Of a stretch of DNA of 41,367 nucleotides, positions 27,364 through 34,527 are shown one piece after another. Within the stretch, counting starts at the first letter, position 1, and each line of letters begins with the position of its first letter. The notes under the pieces were generated by a model. That model worked only from the letters and a program-made list of their open reading frames with translations, was not told the origin of the DNA and did not search any database. Position numbers and translations under genes: made by a program. Where the stretch lies: contig CASLVD010000010.1 of the NCBI GenBank assembly GCA_949398305.1, forward strand, positions 1 to 41,367, in the 5' to 3' direction. Source of the DNA: an uncultured Candidatus Melainabacteria bacterium. GTDB taxonomy: Bacteria > Cyanobacteriota > Vampirovibrionia > Gastranaerophilales > Gastranaerophilaceae.

Positions 27364-28088
27364 TTAGTGTAAATAATTCATATTTTGATTATGCAAAACC
27401 TGCCATGCACATCCCCAGCCATCACCGTTTTTATTACATCTATTTTCATCTGGACCTCCTACAGGAACAATTGAACCATTACTGTAATAAAAATCAAATA
27501 AGTCTTTTCCTATAGTATTTGGCTGAGATTTTCCATTTACATCTATATAACAAACTATATACGAGCCACTACGATAATTACTATCGCCTCGACACCATAT
27601 TCCGGCACCATTTAACAATAAAAACTTATAATAATTTCCTATAGCATGATTACCGCCATAAGTCTGTCCGTTTAACATTTTATAATTTTTCGGATACATA
27701 CACCTACCTTTGCTATCATCAAGACCGCACTCTAATGCTACTTTTAAAAAAGGTTTAATATTATTAAATATGAGACTGGCAGATTTGGCATCTAGTCCGG
27801 TAATGCCCCAGCCCGGGACTTCTCCGTATTCTTCTTCAGCCATTTTTATAGCTTGAGTTAAGATAGATTGGGTTTCCCGAAGCTTAACAACAGTTTGCCG
27901 TTCAAAATTCTTTTGAATAAGATTTGGAATCGTAATCGCCGCAACAACACCGATGATACCAAGGGTTATGAGAACTTCGGCTAAAGTGAAGCCGGTGTTA
28001 AACTTGAAAGGAGATAACTGAAACGCGCCTAAATTAAACTTTAAGCAATTACCCCCCCCCGTTTTTCTAATTTCTTGTTAAATTTCAT
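27364..28088 (-). CDS. Type IV pilin-like gene, out of frame at a G9 tract (probably phase-variable, OFF here)
   Basis: The ATG at 28088 has AGGAG 7-8 nt upstream. Reading starts MKFNKKLEKRGG, then enters nine consecutive G and stops after 15 codons (28043-28041). In the other frame the sequence is open from the G run to 27364 and encodes NTGFTLAEVLITLGIIG, a full prepilin helix, and a cysteine-containing body (CYIDVNGKSQPNTIGKDLFDF). Adding one G (or removing two) joins them into 241 residues. No ATG, GTG or TTG precedes the helix in that frame, so the prepilin cannot otherwise be made. It is 18 nt after the decarboxylase-like gene and probably in its operon. An assembly error in the homopolymer is the main alternative. 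Confidence 0.85.
28052..28060. repeat. Mononucleotide tract C9 (G9 on the coding strand)
   Basis: A run of nine C in an AT-rich region, located 13 codons into a pilin-like gene. Lengths of 7, 10 or 13 would give an intact gene; 8 or 9 give stops. Confidence 0.95.
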
Positions 28089-28106
28089 AATTTTTCTCCT
28101 TTTTAT

Positions 28107-29144
28107 TTATAATTTTGACAATACATGCTGTAATTTATCTAACTTTTTATTATCAGTTCCAATACCGCATAAAAGCATTGTAGATTTTTCATTAGTCTTT
28201 TCATCTTCAACATTAAAATCTTCATAAAGCATTTCAGAAAGTTCATATCCTGAAATTCCCGGAACTTTTATTAAAACTTTTGTCGGATCATCTCCAAAGA
28301 ATTCACATCCTCGGCATTTTTCTCTAATTTTATCAAGTCTTGTTACAAGATTATCTATTTCTTTTCTGCCTTCACGCGAATTCAAGTACGCAATATTATC
28401 CTCGATTGATGCCAAAAGCGGATATGACGGTGATGTTGTTGTAAACATGCTTAAAGCCGGTTTCACATCAATTTCGCAGTTACAGTGAAGAAGTGCAGTA
28501 GGATTCAAGCCGCCTGCGGTTTTGTGAAGTGATTGAACCGTAAAATCTGCGATATTAACAGCAGATAACGGTAAAAGTTCTGAAAAAGGATATAACGCCC
28601 CATGAGCTTCATCAACAATTAAAAATGCTCCATGACGTTCACAAATTGCTTTTATTTCTTCAATATCAGAAATTATACCCTCATAAGAAGGGGATGTAAT
28701 AATAACAGTTCTAATACTATATCTGCTTAAATAATAATCAATAACTTCCGGCTTAACTTCAAGCGGTACACCCCATTCTTCATCAATTTCAAGGTCATAA
28801 GTTAAAGCTCTTGCGCCGGCAAGTTTAACAGCATTAAAATGACACGGGTGAGAATTTGAAGCTATTAAAACTTTATCACCAACCTGTGTACAAGATAATA
28901 CAGCCGCAATAATACCACTTGTTGAACCGTTAGTCAAAAATGTAGTTGAATATGTATGATAAATAGAACGTGCTGCTAGCTGTGCCATTTCCAAAGCTTC
29001 CTGCGGGTCATGACATTCTGTTTCAGAAATATCCAGTTTGTACATTTCCTTTAAGGGTTCATAAATAAAACATCTCTGTCCGTGAGATGGGGTTGTATAT
29101 AATATCTTATCAGTCTTTTTACCTAATAATCGAACTAAACTCAT
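28107..29144 (-). CDS. Orn/Lys/Arg decarboxylase-family PLP protein, short form
   Basis: Fold type I aminotransferase/decarboxylase domain, 345 residues. It has TPSHGQRCF, LTNGSTSGIIAAVLSC (cofactor phosphate), VDEAHGALYPF (Asp binding the pyridine nitrogen) and the PLP lysine in QSLHKTAGGLNP. Full-length bacterial members are about 480 residues; here the C-terminal domain is missing or very reduced, though the frame ends naturally. With speD in the window it may supply polyamine precursor, but the substrate (arginine, ornithine, lysine) cannot be read. It is 7 nt after the PilZ gene. Confidence 0.82.
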   Translation of the reverse strand: MSLVRLLGKKTDKILYTTPSHGQRCFIYEPLKEMYKLDISETECHDPQEALEMAQLAARSIYHTYSTTFLTNGSTSGIIAAVLSCTQVGDKVLIASNSHPCHFNAVKLAGARALTYDLEIDEEWGVPLEVKPEVIDYYLSRYSIRTVIITSPSYEGIISDIEEIKAICERHGAFLIVDEAHGALYPFSELLPLSAVNIADFTVQSLHKTAGGLNPTALLHCNCEIDVKPALSMFTTTSPSYPLLASIEDNIAYLNSREGRKEIDNLVTRLDKIREKCRGCEFFGDDPTKVLIKVPGISGYELSEMLYEDFNVEDEKTNEKSTMLLCGIGTDNKKLDKLQHVLSKL

Positions 29145-29151
29145 CGTATTC

Positions 29152-29742
29152 CTATTTATTCTTAATCTCTACACTGCGTTTTGCACAAAACTGGGTTAAA
29201 ACCATTTTGTCATGACTTGATTCATATACAAACTGTCCGGATACTGTATATCCGCCTTCACTACGCTTTTCAATACGGATAGGCTGGAATGTACAATTCA
29301 AACTAACAGTATCAGATAACGGAAGTGTAACATTATATGAGCCTTCAATATTAAGATTTTCATTTGTTTTCAATTTCATACCGCCTGCTGAAATATCAAG
29401 TGTTGAAATTTTATAGCAATTGCCATCCATTAATAATTCAAGTTCGTTCATATATTTAATACGGGTATATTGACGTCTTTGTAAGAATTTATGTTTTGCA
29501 GGGCTTGCAATAATCAGGGTCTTGCCATTAATTTCTTTTGCATAAGAGTCAAAATAAAGCTTTCCATGACTTGTTTGGGTATAAAATTCGCAATAAGTAT
29601 CAATCAATACGCCTTCAGGCTCATACTCAAGTTCTAATGTAAAATCTCCTGCCCGAACAGCTGTAACTTTGCCTCTGTTTGCAAATTTAAAATTTTGCGG
29701 AATCATTAATATTTCCTGATTTTCAACAACTAATTCTCTCAT
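29152..29742 (-). CDS. PilZ-domain protein (YcgR-like, probable c-di-GMP receptor)
   Basis: 196 residues. An N-terminal beta-rich domain (about 1-90) of the YcgR-N type is followed by a PilZ domain with both binding motifs: RxxxR in RRQYTR and DxSxxG in DISAGGMKL. Cytosolic. The start is the ATG at 29742 with AAAGGG 5 nt upstream; an upstream in-frame ATG would lie in the predicted promoter palindrome and is rejected. First gene of an operon with the decarboxylase-like gene and the phase-variable pilin, linking c-di-GMP signalling to the pilus by position. Confidence 0.87.
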   Translation of the reverse strand: MRELVVENQEILMIPQNFKFANRGKVTAVRAGDFTLELEYEPEGVLIDTYCEFYTQTSHGKLYFDSYAKEINGKTLIIASPAKHKFLQRRQYTRIKYMNELELLMDGNCYKISTLDISAGGMKLKTNENLNIEGSYNVTLPLSDTVSLNCTFQPIRIEKRSEGGYTVSGQFVYESSHDKMVLTQFCAKRSVEIKNK

Positions 29743-29768
29743 CTTTACCCTTTCTAAATATACCTTTA

Positions 29769-29786
29769 TAGTGTAATTATACACTA
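29769..29786 (-). promoter_or_regulatory. Palindrome overlapping the -10 of the PilZ operon
   Basis: TAGTGTA and TACACTA (7-bp arms, 4-nt centre) span a minus-strand TATAAT at 29781-29776. A repressor bound here would block the promoter. The -35 is not obvious. Confidence 0.5.
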
Positions 29787-29810
29787 ATTTGATAACAATG
29801 GCATAATGTT

Positions 29811-29844
29811 AAGAAAAGAAAAGCCCCTCTTAAAAAAGAGAGGC
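29811..29844 (-). terminator. Minus-strand hairpin with U-rich tail, no gene upstream
   Basis: On the minus strand GCCTCTCTT pairs with AAGAGGGGC (one T:G) with a TTTT loop, followed by TTTTCTTTTCTT. It looks like an intrinsic terminator although no minus-strand gene precedes it, so it may end a small RNA or attenuate read-through into the PilZ operon. The remaining gap to 30020 shows no gene; CTGA-GCAA-TCAG (plus strand, about 29848-29859) could form a small hairpin. Confidence 0.4.
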
Positions 29845-30020
29845 AAGCTGAGCAATCAGAAGAGTTGAGGATTTACATGATTATAATAAGAGTATTTCAG
29901 TCGTATTTCATTAGCTAAAATATCAATCAATCGTTAAAAAATATTAGCTTAAAGTAGTGAATAATTGTAATTTATATATACATATGATAAAATACCGTTA
30001 TTAGAAAATAGGAGTAACAT

Positions 30021-30374
30021 ATGAAAAAGATACTATTTACAAGTTTAATTGCAGGGATTTTTTGTTTAGGACAAGCAGTTATGGCAAATTCTCCATACGG
30101 CTACTTAGGACCGCAAAATGAAGGAAACAGAAATTTTGCAACATTAAAGCAGCACCAGTTTGAAAAAGAAGAAGCATTGGATTTTGTTAATAATCCTGAA
30201 CAATACAAAGATAAAAGAGAAAAAAAAGAAAAATTTTTAGACTATCAGGCAGGTAAAGTTGATGTAGGAAACCGCCAGACCCAAATAAATTTGCAAAATA
30301 CCAGACCAAATTCAGCAGGCATGCAATTTATAAAAGGTGAGGACGGTAAAATAAAAATTCAAGGAGTTCAATAG
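30021..30374 (+). CDS. Small exported protein of unknown function
   Basis: 117 residues. Signal peptide MKKILFTSLIAGIFCLG with likely cleavage at VMA/NS. The mature part is hydrophilic, begins NSPYGYLGPQNEG, has a charged middle (KREKKEKFLDYQAG) and ends with FIKGEDGKIKIQGVQ. No cysteines or known motif. AGGAG precedes the ATG. Monocistronic; no clear terminator follows. Confidence 0.75.
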   Translation: MKKILFTSLIAGIFCLGQAVMANSPYGYLGPQNEGNRNFATLKQHQFEKEEALDFVNNPEQYKDKREKKEKFLDYQAGKVDVGNRQTQINLQNTRPNSAGMQFIKGEDGKIKIQGVQ

Positions 30375-30500
30375 GGGTAAATAATTGCTATCAATTGTTT
30401 AAAAATCATCCCAATTGTTCAGCTTGGCAGTGTTTTTACACTCATTATCCACCATAAAGAGGTTTTTTCGAATAAAAAGTGTTAAAATTCGTTAAAATAC

Positions 30501-30528
30501 TTGCATTGATTAAAATTTTTTATATAAT
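30501..30528 (+). promoter_or_regulatory. Promoter of the HU gene
   Basis: TTGCAT (30501-30506), 16-nt spacer, TATAAT (30523-30528). Upstream GTTAAAAT occurs twice with a 10-nt period (30481-30498), and AAAAAGTGTTAAAA (30474-30487) matches the sequence before the PFOR promoter. Confidence 0.7.
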
Positions 30529-30560
30529 GAGAAAGTACACAAGAAGAAGGAGTTTTATTT

Positions 30561-30839
30561 ATGAACAAAGAAGAATTAGTACAAGAAATTTCTAAAAAAG
30601 CTAACGTTACTCAAAAAGAAGCAGCTGAAGTTTTATCTTCATTAGTAGATACAATCCAAAAAACAGTTGCTAAAGGTAAAAAAGTTACTTTAGTAGGTTT
30701 CGGTACTTTCGAACCTCGCAAAAGAGCTGCTAGAACTGGCAGAAACCCTCAAACCGGTAAAGAATTAAAAATTCCTGCAAAAACAGTTCCTGCATTCTCA
30801 GCTGGTAAAAAATTCAAAACTATCGTTAACGGAAAATAG
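30561..30839 (+). CDS. hup: HU-family DNA-binding protein
   Basis: Nucleoid-associated histone-like protein, 92 residues, normal length. It starts MNKEELVQEISKKANVTQ, has VGFGTFEPRKRAAR, the beta-arm signature GRNPQTGKELKIPA and AFSAGKKFK. AGAAGGAG is upstream of the ATG, and codon choice suggests high expression. It is monocistronic with its own promoter and terminator. Confidence 0.97.
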   Translation: MNKEELVQEISKKANVTQKEAAEVLSSLVDTIQKTVAKGKKVTLVGFGTFEPRKRAARTGRNPQTGKELKIPAKTVPAFSAGKKFKTIVNGK

Positions 30840-30865
30840 TTTCTATAACGATATTAAAGATATCG

Positions 30866-30896
30866 GAGCTCTCGTTTCTGACGGGAGCTCTTTTTT
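30866..30896 (+). terminator. Terminator of the HU gene
   Basis: GAGCTCTCG and CGGGAGCTC (one T:G) with a 7-nt loop and TTTTTT. A second small hairpin, CGATAT-5-ATATCG, lies just before it. Confidence 0.88.
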
Positions 30897-30936
30897 ATGG
30901 TATGATTAAATAAATAATAATTAGGGAGAAGATAAA

Positions 30937-31557
30937 ATGCTTGATACAATATTAGCAGGCTTAATCAGCTGGATAGAAAGTGTTATTACAGCCATGGGAC
31001 CTTCAGGAATTGCACTTTTAATGGCAATCGAGTCATGCAATATTCCATTACCAAGTGAAGCTGTATTACCGTTTGCAGGTTATCTGGTTTCAAAAGGAGA
31101 AATGGGATTTCATGCTGCAGCAATTGCAGGTGCTATCGGATGTGTATTAGGCTCAATTCCATCATATTATCTGGGTTACTTTGGCGGAAGAAAATTCTTT
31201 GAAAAATACGGCAAATACATGCTTGTATCTAAAAAAGACCTTGATGATGCTGATAAATGGGTTGAAAAATACGGAGACTGGGCATTTTTCATTTGCAGAA
31301 TGCTGCCTGTAATAAGAACATTTATCTCACTTCCGGCAGGTATTTTAAAAGCTAAAAAACGTACTTTTTTCACACTTACATTTTTAGGTTCACTAATCTG
31401 GAGTTACTTACTTGTTTATGTAGGCGTAAAACTTGGCGAGCACTTAGATAAACTAAAAGATATATGGCATAAATTCGACATAGTAATAATCCTTGCCATC
31501 ATTATTCTAGGCGGAATCTATATATGGAAACACATTAAACATTTAAAAGAAGATTAA
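30937..31557 (+). CDS. DedA-family membrane protein
   Basis: Polytopic inner-membrane protein of the DedA/SNARE-associated family, 206 residues; some members are undecaprenyl-phosphate or phospholipid flippases. Visible: the re-entrant helix motif IESCNIPLPSEAVLPFAGY, GSIPSYYLGYFGGRKFF, and FFICRMLPVIRTFISLPAG with the two conserved arginines. The C-terminal helix ends in a basic tail (WKHIKHLKED). AGGGAGAAG precedes the ATG. Confidence 0.92.
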   Translation: MLDTILAGLISWIESVITAMGPSGIALLMAIESCNIPLPSEAVLPFAGYLVSKGEMGFHAAAIAGAIGCVLGSIPSYYLGYFGGRKFFEKYGKYMLVSKKDLDDADKWVEKYGDWAFFICRMLPVIRTFISLPAGILKAKKRTFFTLTFLGSLIWSYLLVYVGVKLGEHLDKLKDIWHKFDIVIILAIIILGGIYIWKHIKHLKED

Positions 31558-31594
31558 TCTTCAAAAATAAATAATTTATAAATTTATAAAAACA

Positions 31595-32224
31595 TCAAAT
31601 AAATTCACTGTGGCAATCTGTGCCGCCGGTTTTGATAAGCCCGTATTTGTCTGCGATTTTAGCAACTTGCTCAGGATTTGAAAATTTAATATACTTGCGC
31701 CATCTTGGATACGGATAAAAAACTTCAACACCGTCAAGCCCCAAGTCTTTTAAATCTTTTATAAAAGTTTCCAAAGATAAAGCCCAGCAACAGCAAGGAT
31801 GAGCAAGTACTGCAATTCCACCGGCTTCATGTATAGCTTCTATAAGCTCTGTTATATTTCGTTTTGCAAAAAATCTTACTATATCGGCTTCTGTACCACG
31901 TTTGTCTTTAGAGTAAAACTTTTGCATTTTTTCATTATGAACATCTATTCCATAAGCCAAAAGGTGAAGAAAAATATACTTATACCACACATCAAATTCA
32001 ACACCGGGTATAGCCTTTGTTTCAGGATGATCAATATAACCTTGAACAGTATTATGATCAGTTATTGAAAAATGTTTATATCTTTTTATTTGAACAGCCT
32101 GTTTTTCAATTTCCTCAAACGAAGCTAAACCATCTGAATAATTTGAATGAATATGCAAATTAATCCGATTTGCTTTGTAATCTTTAAATGACATCTGTTT
32201 GATTAAATCTTTGTAATTTTTCAT
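31595..32224 (-). CDS. PHP-domain phosphoesterase
   Basis: 209 residues with metal-binding motifs of the PHP family: NLHIHSNYSDG, SITDHNTVQGY, IPGVEFDV, VLAHPCCCW and GGTDCHSE. The layout resembles the TrpH/YciV group (5'-3' RNase AM, nucleoside 3',5'-bisphosphate phosphatase), though it is shorter than the usual 270-290 residues. HPCCCW is an unusual triple cysteine. No ribosome binding site of note. Cytosolic, monocistronic, on the opposite strand to its neighbours. Confidence 0.87.
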   Translation of the reverse strand: MKNYKDLIKQMSFKDYKANRINLHIHSNYSDGLASFEEIEKQAVQIKRYKHFSITDHNTVQGYIDHPETKAIPGVEFDVWYKYIFLHLLAYGIDVHNEKMQKFYSKDKRGTEADIVRFFAKRNITELIEAIHEAGGIAVLAHPCCCWALSLETFIKDLKDLGLDGVEVFYPYPRWRKYIKFSNPEQVAKIADKYGLIKTGGTDCHSEFI

Positions 32225-32276
32225 TGTTTTTCTAAACCTATTTGTAATAAAATTATACTACAATAAAGGAGAGTTT

Positions 32277-33230
32277 ATGTCCAAATTAAAAATAAAGAAT
32301 AGCATATGGTTTGTTTTAGCTGAAGGTATTAAAATTTATTTTTCAAACATTGATAAGTTTTTTATGTATATGTTATTTCCGGTTTTCGGACAGATAATCG
32401 GTATATCATTAGCTTTTGGTTTATCTTTAGGTTTTGCAGATACAATAACAGCCAAAGCAGCAAGTATTGGAAGTGCGTTGTTATTTGTAATCCTTTTGGC
32501 TTTACCGGGACTTTTGATTTTTGTAAAAGCATTTTGGGATTTTATGGTTGCCTATGTTGCACTAAACTCAATGACTGAAGGTGCTTTAAATACAGGTAAA
32601 GTTTACGATTTCCAATCGCATAACGAAGTTGCAACCCGCAGAACTTTCCAATATGTATTGCTTTTATTATCAATAGGAATTTTAAGTTCAATAGGTTCAA
32701 GCATATTTTTTATAATTCCTGCATTTGTACTCTGGATTTATTTTATCCTTGTTTATCAAGTGTTCACATTTGAACCTGACCTTGAGATACCTGAATACTT
32801 TAAACGAAGTTTCCAACTTATTAAAGGAAATTGGCTAAGAACATTTTTACTTATGGCGATTTTGGGCTTCTTTTCAATATATATAATAACAGAAGGCATT
32901 AGTGTAGTATTAGACTATCTGAATCTGACAGATAAAATCTGTACACTGTTCAACTTTATTACAAATACAATTCCGCTGGATTTTACAAATAAAGTACTGA
33001 CACACCTCAAGCAGCCAATAATTACACCTGAAATGATATCCAGAACAATTTTATTTTCAATACTTTCATTTATCGTAACAGGTATGACACTTCCTATCAG
33101 AAGCATTTGCTGGACATTATGGTATGCTAATCTTCTGGAACAAAATAACCAATCACAAACAAAAAGAGTTAGAAAATCACAAACAAAAAGAGTTAGAAAA
33201 TCAAAACGCGAAAAACTTGAGGAAGAATAA
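32277..33230 (+). CDS. Polytopic membrane protein of unknown function
   Basis: 317 residues with about six hydrophobic segments, for example FVILLALPGLLIFVKAFW, YVLLLLSIGILSSIGSSI and TFLLMAILGFFSIYIITE. The C-terminal 35 residues are cytoplasmic-looking, highly basic and contain a duplicated SQTKRVRK encoded by two identical 24-bp units. Not recognised; the alternation of helices and QLIKGNWLRTF recalls glycerophosphoryl-diester-phosphodiesterase membrane-domain or DUF4013-type proteins, without certainty. AAGGAG precedes the ATG. 3 nt separate it from the next gene. Confidence 0.8.
   Translation: MSKLKIKNSIWFVLAEGIKIYFSNIDKFFMYMLFPVFGQIIGISLAFGLSLGFADTITAKAASIGSALLFVILLALPGLLIFVKAFWDFMVAYVALNSMTEGALNTGKVYDFQSHNEVATRRTFQYVLLLLSIGILSSIGSSIFFIIPAFVLWIYFILVYQVFTFEPDLEIPEYFKRSFQLIKGNWLRTFLLMAILGFFSIYIITEGISVVLDYLNLTDKICTLFNFITNTIPLDFTNKVLTHLKQPIITPEMISRTILFSILSFIVTGMTLPIRSICWTLWYANLLEQNNQSQTKRVRKSQTKRVRKSKREKLEEE
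33153..33200 (+). repeat. 24-bp perfect tandem repeat, two copies
   Basis: Two identical adjacent 24-bp units (33153-33176, 33177-33200) followed by the first bases of a third. The length keeps the frame and duplicates eight residues, so copy number could vary without a frameshift. Confidence 0.9.
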
Positions 33231-33233
33231 CAA

Positions 33234-33461
33234 ATGTTTATCTGCAAGAACTGTAAATCAATTGATAAATTTGAACTAATGTTTTCTCCCGATTACACGG
33301 GTGACAAAAATTTTTCGCAAAAAACAAACGAAAAAGGCGAAATTGAGATTACAGTTGACGGTTATATTTTTGTACCGGATTTACAGTTTATGAATCAGCA
33401 TGCAGTTTGCAGATACTGCGGACAGATTTATATGTGGGATTATTCAAACGAGCTAAAATAA
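33234..33461 (+). CDS. Small zinc-ribbon-like protein
   Basis: 75 residues with CKNC near the N-terminus and CRYCGQIYMWD near the C-terminus: two CxxC knuckles about 54 residues apart, suited to one Zn site. The segment between is beta-rich (GEIEITVDGYIFVPDLQ). Function unknown. It lies 3 nt after the membrane protein gene and 10 nt before rph, so it is co-transcribed with both. Confidence 0.75.
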   Translation: MFICKNCKSIDKFELMFSPDYTGDKNFSQKTNEKGEIEITVDGYIFVPDLQFMNQHAVCRYCGQIYMWDYSNELK

Positions 33462-33471
33462 AGGAGAATAT

Positions 33472-34167
33472 ATGAGATTAGAAAACAGAAAAAACAATGA
33501 AACACGTGAAATTAAATTTACCAAAAATTATACAAAACATGCTTTAGGTTCAGTGCTTGTAGAATTTGGCGATACAAAAGTTATCACAACAGCCTCTGTT
33601 GAAACAGGGAAACCAAAATGGATGGCAAAAGATGACCCGCGCGGATGGCTTACAGCAGAATACTCACTACTTCCGTCATCAACTTCAACAAGATGCCAGA
33701 GAGAAAGAACAAAAATTTCAGGAAGAACTCAGGAAATCCAAAGACTAATAGGTAGAAGTTTAAGAGCCTGTGTTGATTTAGAAAAGATGCCTGATTTAAC
33801 AATAACAATTGATGCTGATGTAATTCAAGCAGACGGCGGCACAAGAACAGCAAGTATTTGCGGCGGATACGCTGCTTTAGCTGATGCGGTTGAAAAACTG
33901 CTTGCTGACGGAACACTAAAAGAAAGCCCGATTATTGAACCTGTTGCGGCAATTTCTGCCGGTATTGTAGACGGAGAAGTACGACTTGACCTGAACTACG
34001 AAGAAGATTCTCACGCTCAGGTGGATTCTAATATTGTACTGACAAAAAGCGGTAAAATTATTGAGTTTCAAACAACTGCAGAAGGCGAACCGTACGACTT
34101 TGAACAAATGATTGAAATATTTGAAACCGCAAAAAAAGGTATTAACGAAATTATTGCAAAATACTAG
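33472..34167 (+). CDS. rph: Ribonuclease PH
   Basis: Phosphorolytic 3'-5' exoribonuclease that trims tRNA 3' ends. 231 residues. Signature segments: RGWLTAEYSLLPSSTSTR, SGRTQEIQRLIGRSLRA, the active-site DADVIQADGGTRTAS and DLNYEEDSHAQVD. AAAGGAG precedes the ATG. No rdgB is fused or adjacent. The downstream gene's promoter lies inside its last codons. Confidence 0.96.
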   Translation: MRLENRKNNETREIKFTKNYTKHALGSVLVEFGDTKVITTASVETGKPKWMAKDDPRGWLTAEYSLLPSSTSTRCQRERTKISGRTQEIQRLIGRSLRACVDLEKMPDLTITIDADVIQADGGTRTASICGGYAALADAVEKLLADGTLKESPIIEPVAAISAGIVDGEVRLDLNYEEDSHAQVDSNIVLTKSGKIIEFQTTAEGEPYDFEQMIEIFETAKKGINEIIAKY

Positions 34168-34182
34168 TTTTTAAGATATGCT
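34154..34182 (+). promoter_or_regulatory. Promoter inside the rph 3' end, leaderless start
   Basis: TTGCAA (34154-34159), 17 nt, TATGCT (34177-34182), then 6 nt to the ATG at 34189. No Shine-Dalgarno sequence is present. Confidence 0.55.
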
Positions 34183-34188
34183 TTTGCT

Positions 34189-34527
34189 ATGTTTAAAATG
34201 ATTTTGTGTTTATTAGTTTTGTTAGGAATAGGGTTTAATATGCCTGATTGCAGTGCAAAAGATTCTGAACCTGTTCAGTCTACTCAAGGAATTGAACTTG
34301 ATAACAGCATCGAAAAATCAAAACCGACACCCGAACAAAAAAATGAACAAAAACAAATCAAAAATCGTTCTAAAAAATATATAAAGTATAAAAAGAATCT
34401 TAAAAAGCAAGATTTTAAACGTACAAAAAAACAACAAGAGTTAGAATATTTAGAAAAAAGGTTAGAAGTAAAGAAAAACAAGCTAAATTCTTTAACTTCC
34501 GATCAGGAAAAAGGAGAAGTAGAATGA
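34189..34527 (+). CDS. Exported, lysine-rich coiled-coil protein
   Basis: 112 residues. Signal peptide MFKMILCLLVLLGIGF with probable cleavage at CSA/KD. The mature part is hydrophilic and strongly basic, with predicted helix LEYLEKRLEVKKNKLNSL near the end. No known domain. Its TGA overlaps the ATG of the next gene (ATGA), so the two exported helical proteins are translationally coupled and may be partners. Confidence 0.75.
   Translation: MFKMILCLLVLLGIGFNMPDCSAKDSEPVQSTQGIELDNSIEKSKPTPEQKNEQKQIKNRSKKYIKYKKNLKKQDFKRTKKQQELEYLEKRLEVKKNKLNSLTSDQEKGEVE

Noticed and set aside
27364-27843. Treating the second pilin as a 159-residue protein starting at the internal ATG 27843
   Set aside because: That start removes the leader and prepilin helix, has no ribosome binding site, and ignores the intact upstream frame and the true start at 28088.
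30866-30896. Riboswitch or RNA gene after the HU gene
   Set aside because: The hairpin with its T run is a simple terminator; nothing further is conserved or structured to the next gene.
33650-33916. Open frame antisense to rph
   Set aside because: rph is unambiguous; the antisense product is Leu/Gln low-complexity and has no supporting signals.
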